A DNA stretch of 64,000 nt from Paenibacillus albiflavus. Lineage in GTDB: Bacteria > Bacillota > Bacilli > Paenibacillales > NBRC-103111. The stretch spans positions 124,001 through 188,000 of the forward strand of contig NZ_SKFG01000006.1 of the NCBI RefSeq assembly GCF_004344915.1, in the 5' to 3' direction. The notes below the pieces were generated by a model. That model worked only from the letters and a program-made list of their open reading frames with translations. It was not told where the DNA came from and made no database searches. The stretch's first letter is position 1, and every line of letters begins with the position of its first letter. Below are positions 17,640 through 25,827 of the stretch, one piece after another. The translations under genes and the position numbers were made by a program.

Positions 17640-18503
17640 TCATCGTTTCTTATCCAAAATCACTTTTTTTCTAAACCCAAGCGGAGAAATGCCAACATGC
17701 TGCTTAAACATCTTGCTGAAAGATGCAGGGTTATGAAATCCAAGCTCAAATGTAATATCCGTCATACTGAAATCTAATTGCGCAAGAAGCTGTTTGGCTC
17801 GATATAGCCGATATTGTGAAATATGTTGGTGAGGAGTCATCCCATATATTTGCTGATAAGACCGCAATAAATGGTTTGGCGATAAACAAGCTACCTGCGC
17901 AATTTTATTTAATTGGATCGGTTTATCATAGAATGCTCGAATATAATCATGGGCGATACTTACTCTTCGATATAACTCTTCCCGTGTCGAATAGCGAATT
18001 GAACTTAAGGTGTCGACTTCCTTCAAGGTTTCAACATGACTACTCACTATCGATTGCATAATCTGGTGAAATTGCTCTTCATAACCGATTGAGCCTTTCT
18101 CAAGATCCGTTAGCTTCTCTTTGAATGTCGTTAACTGCGAAGCTAGCATAGGGCTAGTAGAATAAGTTTTCTCAAAAAATTGAATAGCATCGGTTTCCTT
18201 ATAAGGATCGCTTAGAAGCTTATCCGTTGATTTGATCATGGTGCTGTAGATTTCTTCGGCAAATCCATCTTTGAAAAAAAGGCAGAACGATTCAATCTCC
18301 ACTTGCTCATCGATTGAAATAGTATACGTGCCTTGATTCAGCAGCAGGTAGCTGCCTTCTTCAACAGCGAAGAAGCCTTTATTCGTCTTGTAATGGGCTT
18401 TTCCATTGCGGAAGCTTTTGAGAGAAAGCTGCCCTTGTCCTTCCCAGTAGAACTGGTTGCTGCTAGCATGTAATACACGATTGGTTGAATTGGAATTGGT
18501 CAT
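17640..18503 (-). CDS. AraC-family transcriptional regulator
   Basis: A 287-residue regulator. The N-terminal cupin-like sensor (about 1-130; NKGFFAVEEGSYLLLNQGTYT) precedes a C-terminal double HTH (about 190-285) with LNKIAQVACLSPNHLLRSYQQIYGMTPHQHI and MTDITFELGFHNPASFSKMFKQHVGISPLGFRK. ATG 18503 is chosen because GGAGA precedes it by 10 bases; the longer frame would overlap the kinase gene. It starts 14 bases after the stop of the hybrid kinase gene, so the two are co-transcribed, but it has no phospho-acceptor receiver. Confidence 0.88.
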   Translation of the reverse strand: MTNSNSTNRVLHASSNQFYWEGQGQLSLKSFRNGKAHYKTNKGFFAVEEGSYLLLNQGTYTISIDEQVEIESFCLFFKDGFAEEIYSTMIKSTDKLLSDPYKETDAIQFFEKTYSTSPMLASQLTTFKEKLTDLEKGSIGYEEQFHQIMQSIVSSHVETLKEVDTLSSIRYSTREELYRRVSIAHDYIRAFYDKPIQLNKIAQVACLSPNHLLRSYQQIYGMTPHQHISQYRLYRAKQLLAQLDFSMTDITFELGFHNPASFSKMFKQHVGISPLGFRKKVILDKKR

Positions 18504-18516
18504 TCTGTTGTCTCCA

Positions 18517-21500
18517 TTAAGTAGCTTGTTTAACCTGACGATCTGGAATAATAAACGACACGGTGGTTCCTTCATTCGGTTTACTTATAATAGACAAGCC
18601 TTGACCATACAACTGGATCAAGCGTCGGTTCGTATTGGAGATTCCAATACCGCTTTTATTCTTCAACGTTGGGCTCAGGATCTGATTGATTTTATCTGGG
18701 TCCATACCTTGGCCGTCGTCTTGTACTTCAACAAGCGTAAAGCCTTCCTGCTTCGTAATCTGAATACGAACGGTGCCGCCTCTTCTTTGCTTGAGGATAC
18801 CGTGAATGACAGCATTCTCGATCAGCGGTTGGATCGAAAGCGGAGGGAGCAGCAAGCTTCGGTCTGCATTCACTTCCCATATGACCGACAATCTGTCCTG
18901 GAATCGCTCTTTTTCAACATACAAATAGGCTTTAACAAGTTCTAGCTCATGGGACAGCTTGACGAGTTCCCCTGTATTCAGAAAATCAAAGCTAATCCGC
19001 AAGTAAGAGGCAAAGGCATCGCCTAGATCTTGCATTTTCTCTGTGTCGATATCACTTAGTGCCATAATCGAATTCAGCGTATTGAATAGAAAATGGGGAT
19101 GAATTTGTGCCTGTAAATAAGCAGCTTCCATCCGTAAGCGTTCATTGATTGATTGCTTGAGCGTGATTAATGCTCTAATCCGGTATCTTAGTTCAATTGC
19201 GTCTACAGGCTTTGTTACATAATCGTTAGCTCCCGATGAGAAACCTGTGTAGATGTCAGCAGGCTGACTACGCGCAGTTAAGAGCAGAACGGGAAGCTCG
19301 GACACAGAGTAACGCTCTCGTACCTGCTGTGTTAATTCGTAACCAGACATATGCGGCATCATGACATCGGCAATCAGCAAATCCCATTGCTGTGTACCGA
19401 GTAATTCCAATGCTTCACGGGCAGATTTTACTGCCATGATGTTATAGGGCTCTGTGGACAGAATGCCTGTGAGCACATTCAGATTAATTGGGTCATCATC
19501 AACCGCAAGAATATTGGCCTTGCCTTCATTTAAGAGAGAGGGGATCAATTCAGCTGCTGCCACTTCTTCTTCAAATGCCGTATCCGGAATAAGAAATTGA
19601 TTTGACTTATGGTTAGCTTCCTCTTTTGTTTCGTGGCTTGCAAGAGAATTATGTGATAATGTAGAATAATTCGACATATCCGCCAATGGCAGATTAAAAC
19701 TGAAAACAGAACCCTTATTCAGCTTGGAACACACGGTCAAAGTACCACCATGCAATTCCACTAGCTGTTTGCAAATGTTTAATCCTAGTCCAATTCCACT
19801 TCCATCGTTTATACCGTAAGATCCTTGCTCGTATCGTAAGAAAATCCTCGCCTGCGTTTCCTCGTCCATCCCGACGCCTGTGTCGGAGACGTGAATGATG
19901 GCATCTCCATCTCGAATTTCAGCAGAGACTGAGATCGTTCCTTCTTCCGTATATTTGAGTGCATTATGCAAGAGGTTATATGCAATTTGGACAAGTCTTT
20001 TCTCATCAGCCATGACCAGTGGCATCGATTCTGCGATATTCATGCGCAGGTCAATTGGTTTACCCTCTGTCATAAATTTCAGCATGGCAATGACACCAGG
20101 GATAACCGATTGAATCTTGAGAGGCTCTTGTTGAAGCGCAATACGATGCTCCTGAAGCTGCGCAACATCAAGAAGATCACCGAGCAAATGAGACATACGC
20201 TGGCTAATCGTGATCAGAAGCTCCATGTCTTTTACGCTGCGTTCACTCATCTTCTCTCTATCTTTGGTTACAACGGTCTGAGCGATATTCATAATGCCAT
20301 GCAAGGGCGTTCTCAGTTCATGCGATGTATTCGCGAGAAATTGATCTTTGAGCTTATCGGCTTGCTTAAGCTGCTCCGTCAATAAGGCTCTTTCATTCGC
20401 ATTACGGAAGTATTGTTTGAACCAGTAGGTGGAAAAACCAATAATCGCTGCAATAATATCGAATGGATAGTAGACGACTGTCACATCATTGTAGGCATTC
20501 CACAGGCTCCAGAGAAAATTCGACATTATGCTTATTGCTGTTAGCAGAACGAAGACAGCGTCGTTTCCTATTTGCTGCTTGAAGATCATGATTCCTATAT
20601 AATAAATAAAGAAAATGACAGGTAAAAAATGGAAAATATAAAATATCCCGAAATCAACTGTTGCATTGACCCATGCAGCCGGCGCAGCAAGTAAAAACGC
20701 TGTATATGCAATGTGTGCCACGGAATAAATCCGTATCCATCTGTCCTTGGAAGGACCTCCAGCGAATTTTCTGATTAGAAGAAAAGTAATAAAGGTTTGC
20801 GATACAAGAGAAATGAGTTTGAGCTTTAGTCCCCATGTATAATTGAGCGGGAGCCATAGCATGAGCAGGTTGTCATGACCCGCAACAATTGATATCGCAA
20901 CTGACAGTATCAGAAAACCGAAAGTGAACAAAGACCACTCTCGAGGATTAAATAAATAGAGGATTCCAATATACAGGCCATGAATGAACAGTACGATGAA
21001 CGTAACAAGCTGAAAGCCAATGGAATACCAACGTACATAATCGATCGCATCCGAGGACCCAAAGCGAATTGAACGCAAGACCCCTCCATTATAAGGATCA
21101 TCAAAGTTCGCTACTTGAACAAGCACTTCAAGCTCTTGCGTACCGTCCTTATCGTAAAAAGCGGTATAGGAGATATTTCTGGGTTTATAGGCTGCAGCAT
21201 TCGCAGCTAACGTACCTATTGCCCCTTCAGAGATCCCGTTAATTTCGATTGAAGAGGTTGCCTGTATGCTTCGTGCCCACAAAGTAACTGGCTTTTTCAA
21301 AGGATCGACTAGAATCTTTAATCGATAAGTTCCCGAACCATAGGAAGAAGTGGATTTATCTGACAGCGCATGACTCCAATCTCCTGGAACCTGAATATTG
21401 CGGGATTGAACATCTAATGTCGGAATGTCCTCATAAGTAATGAATTGGTCAGGATAGAACTGCCATTCCCCCTTCAATGGGATCGTGGGAGATAATCCTA

Positions 21501-21663
21501 AGTCCCTACCACGCATGTCAAGTACCCCGTTAACTGCACGCAGGCTATCAGTTGATGCAAACATTTCAGACCATACCCATCGCATCCCAAGGAGTACACT
21601 AATAAACAATAGCACTGTAACAATAAGCTTCACGGTAGATTTTTTCATTAATCGTATCTTCAT
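18517..21663 (-). CDS. Giant hybrid sensor kinase with two kinase modules
   Basis: A 1048-residue membrane protein. Order: N-terminal TM (about 8-27); extracellular jelly-roll sensor (about 30-205); seven-TM DISM-type region (about 210-410); HisKA with H-box SHELRTPLHGI (about 449-459); HATPase with ALKYTEEG, DTGVGMD and GSGIGLGL; receiver with AVDDDP, phospho-acceptor Asp in LLIADVMMPHMSG and the TKP lysine; then a LytS-type HisK_internal module (IHPHFLFNTLNSI) and a second HATPase (PLIENAVIHG, SGIGISNTNRR). So two kinase cores flank one receiver. Such proteins are frequent in Paenibacillus. An AraC gene follows on the same transcript. The ligand is unknown, possibly a carbohydrate. Confidence 0.92.
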   Translation of the reverse strand: MKIRLMKKSTVKLIVTVLLFISVLLGMRWVWSEMFASTDSLRAVNGVLDMRGRDLGLSPTIPLKGEWQFYPDQFITYEDIPTLDVQSRNIQVPGDWSHALSDKSTSSYGSGTYRLKILVDPLKKPVTLWARSIQATSSIEINGISEGAIGTLAANAAAYKPRNISYTAFYDKDGTQELEVLVQVANFDDPYNGGVLRSIRFGSSDAIDYVRWYSIGFQLVTFIVLFIHGLYIGILYLFNPREWSLFTFGFLILSVAISIVAGHDNLLMLWLPLNYTWGLKLKLISLVSQTFITFLLIRKFAGGPSKDRWIRIYSVAHIAYTAFLLAAPAAWVNATVDFGIFYIFHFLPVIFFIYYIGIMIFKQQIGNDAVFVLLTAISIMSNFLWSLWNAYNDVTVVYYPFDIIAAIIGFSTYWFKQYFRNANERALLTEQLKQADKLKDQFLANTSHELRTPLHGIMNIAQTVVTKDREKMSERSVKDMELLITISQRMSHLLGDLLDVAQLQEHRIALQQEPLKIQSVIPGVIAMLKFMTEGKPIDLRMNIAESMPLVMADEKRLVQIAYNLLHNALKYTEEGTISVSAEIRDGDAIIHVSDTGVGMDEETQARIFLRYEQGSYGINDGSGIGLGLNICKQLVELHGGTLTVCSKLNKGSVFSFNLPLADMSNYSTLSHNSLASHETKEEANHKSNQFLIPDTAFEEEVAAAELIPSLLNEGKANILAVDDDPINLNVLTGILSTEPYNIMAVKSAREALELLGTQQWDLLIADVMMPHMSGYELTQQVRERYSVSELPVLLLTARSQPADIYTGFSSGANDYVTKPVDAIELRYRIRALITLKQSINERLRMEAAYLQAQIHPHFLFNTLNSIMALSDIDTEKMQDLGDAFASYLRISFDFLNTGELVKLSHELELVKAYLYVEKERFQDRLSVIWEVNADRSLLLPPLSIQPLIENAVIHGILKQRRGGTVRIQITKQEGFTLVEVQDDGQGMDPDKINQILSPTLKNKSGIGISNTNRRLIQLYGQGLSIISKPNEGTTVSFIIPDRQVKQAT

Positions 21664-21670
21664 ATCAAAG

Positions 21671-21693
21671 AAATTCGACTTTATGTCGAATTT
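21671..21693 (-). promoter_or_regulatory. Hairpin between Shine-Dalgarno and start codon of the hybrid kinase gene
   Basis: On the minus strand, AAAAAGGA is followed by a perfect 9-bp hairpin (AAATTCGAC, loop ATAAA, GTCGAATTT), then CTTTGAT and the ATG. Linearly the ribosome site is about 30 bases from the ATG. If the hairpin forms, the apparent spacing becomes 7 bases, which is ideal. It may also be a protein operator. Confidence 0.6.
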
Positions 21694-21862
21694 TCCTTTT
21701 TCAAGAGACGCGAAACAACGGATTGATTAGTTTATTTGCAGTAGTAGCAGAACTTATGGTAACGTTTGTATTTGTGGAAATGAAGGCTAATCATCTCCTA
21801 TGCAATGTTTCGCATGAGGTTATTTGTAACAAGTACATAGACTAAGAAAATAAAGTTATGGC

Positions 21863-21890
21863 CCTTATGCGTAATGGCATAAGGTTTTTT
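21863..21890 (+). terminator. Orphan plus-strand terminator in the kinase/LLM intergenic region
   Basis: Perfect 8-bp stem CCTTATGC / GCATAAGG, loop GTAATG, followed by TTTTTT. No plus-strand gene lies within 5 kb upstream, so it either ends a small RNA starting after about 21,700 or attenuates the leader of the LLM oxidoreductase gene. The intergenic stretch 21,664-22,087 holds no gene I believe. Confidence 0.75.
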
Positions 21891-21941
21891 GTGTATTATA
21901 GAATTTATAACATTCGTATCATAAATTCTAAGTAATACCTT

Positions 21942-21982
21942 AAGAAACGCACCCGCCTTTAAGGCCGGTGAAACCGTTTCTT
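21942..21982. other. Structured intergenic hairpin
   Basis: AAGAAACG (21942-21949) pairs with CGTTTCTT (21975-21982), and an inner ACC-C-GCCTT / AAGGC-C-GGT continues the stem with a symmetric C-C mismatch. It lies between the orphan terminator and the LLM gene. A second repeat TAGAATTTAT / ATAAATTCTA is at 21899-21930. This could be an RNA leader element, or the remnant of an IS200/IS605-type end, which often has such GCC-TTTA-GGC hairpins. Confidence 0.45.
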
Positions 21983-22087
21983 CTTGTTGCATAATACCTT
22001 CTACAACTCCAGAAGATAAAGGGATGAGAAACTGCTTGGTTTGCATAGTGGATGATCCTAGGCGTATATAATTAGGAGGGGAATAGA

Positions 22088-23140
22088 TTGGAAATTGGTA
22101 TAAGTTCGTTTGTAGAGACAACGCCTGATGTAGAAACAGGAGAGACGATCAGCCATGCAGAGCGGCTAAGAGAGGTTATTGAAGAAATCGTACTTGCGGA
22201 TCAAGTAGGATTGGATGTATATGGTGTGGGAGAGCATCACCGCAGCGAATTTGCGGGTTCATCACCTGCAGTTGTCCTCGCTGCAGCTGCAAGTCGGACA
22301 AGCAAGATTCGGTTGACGAGTGCAGTATCGATTATTTCAGCTCTTGATCCCGTCCGTGTGTTTCAGGATTTTGCGACATTAGACGGCATATCAAACGGCC
22401 GTGCGGAGATTATGGCAGGTCGGGGGACTTTTATTGAGTCGTTCCCTTTATTCGGATATGATTTGAAAGACTATGATGAATTGTTTGAAGAGCGACTTGA
22501 TTTATTGTTAAAAGTACGGGAGTCCGAGAAAGTTACGTGGACCGGGAAGCATCGGGCAGCTATTCCTGATCTAGGTATTTATCCGCGTCCAGTTCAAAAT
22601 CCTTTACCCGTATGGATCGGTAGTGTCGGGAAAGCAGAATCCGTCATTCGCGCAGGCAAGTTAGGACTGCCGCTTGCACTTGCAATGATTGCAGGAAATC
22701 CGTTAGAATTTGCTCCGATTGTACAGCTTTATAAGCAAGCAGCAGCAGAGGCAGGACATGATGTATCCAAGCTGCCTATTGCATCACATTCCCACGGATT
22801 CATAGCAGACGATACACAGACGGCAATCGAGAAATTCTTCCCTTCTACATATGCATACAAGAATGCCAGAGCTCGTGAGCTGGGCAAAAGTCCTTATCAA
22901 CGCTCCGAATATGATGCTGCGTGCAAGTTTGACGGACCGCTATATGTAGGCGATCCTAAGTTAATCGCCGAGAAGCTTATTCATCTTCGCAAGCATGTAG
23001 GCATTACACGCTTCTTCTTGCATGTGCCGCTCGGCACGATGCCGCACGCAGATGTCATGAGAGCAATTGAACTGCTAGGCACAGAGGTTGCGCCTCGAGT
23101 CCGTGAAGAAATCGCGCGATGGGAAGCAGAAGGAAATTAA
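22088..23140 (+). CDS. LLM-class flavin-dependent oxidoreductase (copy 1)
   Basis: A 350-residue TIM-barrel protein of the bacterial luciferase-like family, using FMNH2 or F420-type cofactors. Typical stretches are the N-terminal MEIGISSFVETTP, ADQVGLDVYGVGEHHR (about 36-51), SAVSIISALDPVRVFQDFATLDGISNGRAEIMAGRG, and the later FIADDTQTAIEKFFPS. The start is TTG at 22088 with GGAGGGG seven bases upstream. A close paralogue lies at 44,911-45,969 on the other strand. The substrate is unknown; members include alkane and thiol monooxygenases. Confidence 0.88.
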   Translation: MEIGISSFVETTPDVETGETISHAERLREVIEEIVLADQVGLDVYGVGEHHRSEFAGSSPAVVLAAAASRTSKIRLTSAVSIISALDPVRVFQDFATLDGISNGRAEIMAGRGTFIESFPLFGYDLKDYDELFEERLDLLLKVRESEKVTWTGKHRAAIPDLGIYPRPVQNPLPVWIGSVGKAESVIRAGKLGLPLALAMIAGNPLEFAPIVQLYKQAAAEAGHDVSKLPIASHSHGFIADDTQTAIEKFFPSTYAYKNARARELGKSPYQRSEYDAACKFDGPLYVGDPKLIAEKLIHLRKHVGITRFFLHVPLGTMPHADVMRAIELLGTEVAPRVREEIARWEAEGN

Positions 23141-23195
23141 GAACGAACTAAATGAATTAGCTAAATATAAAGCTCGAGCAGCAGGGTTACCATGC

Positions 23196-23235
23196 AAAAG
23201 ACGCACTGGAATGTCACAATTCCGTTGCGTCTTTT
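23196..23235 (+). terminator. Terminator after the LLM gene (copy 1)
   Basis: Outer stem AAAAGACGCA / TGCGTCTTTT with an inner GGAAT / ATTCC. The stem's own 3' arm supplies the T run. Confidence 0.85.
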
Positions 23236-23275
23236 CATGTCTTTTGGCCCTAATCCAAATCGCTAAACCTTGTAT

Positions 23276-24373
23276 TTACAGAACCTCCGCGTCAACTCTC
23301 CTTATAATTGACAGGAGGGCATTGCTGAAATCAATGGGTTTATCCAGCATGGAAGCGTGGCCTGCGTCAATTATTGGGTAAAAGCCTTTCTGAGGCGCAA
23401 CAACTGTAGTGTAATATTCTTCTGCAATTGAATAAGGCGTCTGCCAATCACTTGTGCCGTGTATGTAAAACATAGGTACCTGATAATTTGTGGTCACTGA
23501 TCTCAGATCGAATGATTCAAATAGTTCTTGGAATATCAGCTGTTGACCATGATTAATACCGTCTATGTCGGCAAGAATCATATACCGCATATCCTTTATG
23601 CTATAAAAAGGTGATGTTACCGCAGAATAGACCAGTTTAGCTGTAGGACTTGCTGCCAATTTATACTTCCCCTGAACCTTACGAAGTTTTGAAAGTTTAT
23701 TTTTCATTTCACTATCAAATTTGCGGACAGGGTACGGCTTTAGTGACAGTAATGTTTGAATATCCTTATCACATTTTGCAGCAGTGGCGCACTCTAATGC
23801 TTTGTCAAAGCCAATTTGCTCATTTTCCAACATATCGACAAGTTGCCCGACGCCGATATAGCCTAGAACTAATTGTGGGTGTCGATGAACAAACAAACTC
23901 CCCAAAAGGCTGCCCCAAGAGTGTCCAACAATCCATATCTTATCTTTTACATATTTCTGTTTCAAATAAAGGACAACCTCATGAGTATCCGCAACAAGCT
24001 GTTCAATTGTAGTCGTTGGAGCTACTTTGGTTGGGTCGTTTTTATAAAAGGTTTTACCGCTATTCCTCTGTTCCCAGTGAACTACAGTAAGATGCTTCTC
24101 CCAAGGTAATTGGAAATCCTGCACAAATGGCAGCATAGGTGAGCCGGGCCCGCCATGCAAGAAAAGTATAACTGGATTATTGATGTTTTCACCACGATGG
24201 TATAAGAATTGCTGAATACCGCCAATTGTAACGTATTCTCCAAAATCAACCCCATCAGAAGTTGTAATGGCTACTCTATTTTTGTGCTTTTTTTTCGCAA
24301 ATAGCAAACAGGTTAGCCCCAATAACAATAAAATTAGTACAACACCTACGATCAATAGGACAATCTTCATCAT
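23276..24373 (-). CDS. Membrane-anchored alpha/beta hydrolase (proline iminopeptidase-like)
   Basis: A 365-residue protein with an N-terminal TM anchor (about 4-25, IVLLIVGVVLILLLLGLTCLL) and an exposed hydrolase domain. It has the HGGPGSPMLPF oxyanion loop and GHSWGSLLGSL nucleophile elbow characteristic of the proline iminopeptidase (S33) group, HGTSDWQTPY for the acid, and DAGHASMLDKP for the histidine. Its ATG overlaps the upstream TetR stop as ATGA, so the TetR protein is the likely regulator of this gene. The substrate, peptide or ester, is not determined. Confidence 0.87.
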   Translation of the reverse strand: MMKIVLLIVGVVLILLLLGLTCLLFAKKKHKNRVAITTSDGVDFGEYVTIGGIQQFLYHRGENINNPVILFLHGGPGSPMLPFVQDFQLPWEKHLTVVHWEQRNSGKTFYKNDPTKVAPTTTIEQLVADTHEVVLYLKQKYVKDKIWIVGHSWGSLLGSLFVHRHPQLVLGYIGVGQLVDMLENEQIGFDKALECATAAKCDKDIQTLLSLKPYPVRKFDSEMKNKLSKLRKVQGKYKLAASPTAKLVYSAVTSPFYSIKDMRYMILADIDGINHGQQLIFQELFESFDLRSVTTNYQVPMFYIHGTSDWQTPYSIAEEYYTTVVAPQKGFYPIIDAGHASMLDKPIDFSNALLSIIRRVDAEVL

Positions 24374-24960
24374 TGTGATTCTCCTGCCATGTATTCAGCT
24401 ATGACTGTTACCAATATATCTAAGGCTTGATGTCTACCGTCAGAATAGAAATTATTCGTATTGGAGGATACAAAGCTAAGCGCGTCCATAAGCTGCGATA
24501 ACACATGGATATCACATACATCTGTGTCAATTTCAAAAATTTCTGTTGTTCTTTTAAAGTAGTCTGCTGCTTTCTTTTTTTCTTGTTCGTATACTTCGCT
24601 AGGAAGTTTACGCAAAAGGCTTTCAAAGTCAGTTGGGGTAACATATAAAATGATACTATCTGGTGCAAGGTAAATTTCTTTTGCTGCCTTTACCACTTTT
24701 TCTTTTTTGCTTAAATTCTCTTTTTTTAATGCTTCAATTCGTTCAAAAGAGTTACGCTCACAACGCTTTAAAATATCAAAAAGCAGTTCTTCTTTGGAAT
24801 CATAGTACAAATAGAATGAACCTTTACCAATCCCTGTTGCCGTGGCAATGTCCTCAACGGTAACTTTTTTAATCCCCTTTTGCTTGATTAACTCAACACC
24901 TTTTTCAAACATCAAATCCTTCATTCGTTGCTTTTCATTTTCGTGTACTATTTTAGGCAT
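24370..24960 (-). CDS. TetR/AcrR-family regulator
   Basis: A 196-residue repressor with the HTH at about 28-50 (VTVEDIATATGIGKGSFYLYYDSKEELLF), a strong TetR signature, and a helical ligand domain. It is translationally coupled to the membrane hydrolase downstream. About 35-52 bases upstream lies ATAATT-TCGGTC-AATTAT (24,996-25,013), a possible operator over its promoter. Confidence 0.88.
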   Translation of the reverse strand: MPKIVHENEKQRMKDLMFEKGVELIKQKGIKKVTVEDIATATGIGKGSFYLYYDSKEELLFDILKRCERNSFERIEALKKENLSKKEKVVKAAKEIYLAPDSIILYVTPTDFESLLRKLPSEVYEQEKKKAADYFKRTTEIFEIDTDVCDIHVLSQLMDALSFVSSNTNNFYSDGRHQALDILVTVIAEYMAGESQ

Positions 24961-25284
24961 AGGGGTTCTCCTTGGTTTTTAATGACTATAATATATAATT
25001 TCGGTCAATTATAAATTATCTCAAGCACCTTCATTTGTCAATGATATTTATGGATCCAACCCAATTCATATTTTAAGGGCACATGACGAGTTTTCTTGGA
25101 TAAGGGTATTTCATTCAGATCGCCTCTTTCGTATGATAGATACAGAGTTATACCATCTGAATTTCATAAAACGGTCTTCCTACCTCACGCTGCACCAAAG
25201 GTTGAATATTGCACTTAACCATTGTTTAATGAAATTAGGGGTACTGCTAGTTGATATGTAAATTTAGCCATAACAAAGGTTGGG
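24961..25284. other. 324-base intergenic region
   Basis: Apart from the AT-rich promoter and candidate operator next to the TetR start (ATAATT-TCGGTC-AATTAT at 24,996-25,013), I see no gene, terminator or repeat here. A plus-strand frame of about 40 codons ending at the TAA near 25,220 has no ribosome site and no recognisable product. Confidence 0.5.
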
Positions 25285-25827
25285 ATGCACATGAACCAAA
25301 TCCTAAACAAGATTCATATTATTGGCTCTGTTGGCAGCGGCAAATCTACTTTAGCTAGAACGTTATCAAGTAGACTCAATATACCTTATTATGAGTTGGA
25401 TAATGTGGTTTGGCTAAGAACGCCGAATGGGGATGTAAGAAATTCTCAAGAAGTTAGAGATGCAACTTTGCACACGATCATCACTTCGGATCAGTGGATT
25501 GTAGAAGGCGTACATCATCAATGGGTTCAAGCGAGTTTTGAGAAAGCGGAGCTGATCATTTATTTGGATACACCTATTTGGTCAAGAAACTATCGGATTC
25601 TTAAACGATATGTGGTTGAGCGGCTAGGGCTGAAGAAGGGAAACTACAAGCAATCCTTGAGTATGCTAAAGCGAATGTATCAGTGGAACTATCAATATGA
25701 TGTTAGAAGTAAACCCGAAATTATGAGACTCTTGCAACCGTTTCAAGAAAAGTTGTTTATACTTCAAGATAATCGCGACATCGAACATATAGGTAAAATG
25801 AACGTTAAGGAGATGAATGTACAATGA
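25285..25827 (+). CDS. P-loop kinase, adenylate-kinase-like
   Basis: A 180-residue protein with a Walker A GSVGSGKST at about 13-21 and an AAA/shikimate-kinase-like fold resembling the so-called DNA topology modulation (FlaR) proteins. Other features are YYELDNVVW after the first helix, IVEGVHHQWV, IIYLDTPIWSRNYRILKR for Walker B and the lid, and a basic helix KQSLSMLKRMYQW. The physiological substrate of this family is not firmly known. The stop overlaps the start of the aldolase gene (ATGA), so the two are coupled. Two ATGs (25,285 and 25,291) are possible. Confidence 0.82.
   Translation: MHMNQILNKIHIIGSVGSGKSTLARTLSSRLNIPYYELDNVVWLRTPNGDVRNSQEVRDATLHTIITSDQWIVEGVHHQWVQASFEKAELIIYLDTPIWSRNYRILKRYVVERLGLKKGNYKQSLSMLKRMYQWNYQYDVRSKPEIMRLLQPFQEKLFILQDNRDIEHIGKMNVKEMNVQ

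Noticed and set aside
21798-22121. Minus-strand frame of 107 codons between the kinase and LLM genes
   Set aside because: It overlaps the start of the LLM gene, crosses a terminator and hairpins, lacks a ribosome site and matches no family I know.
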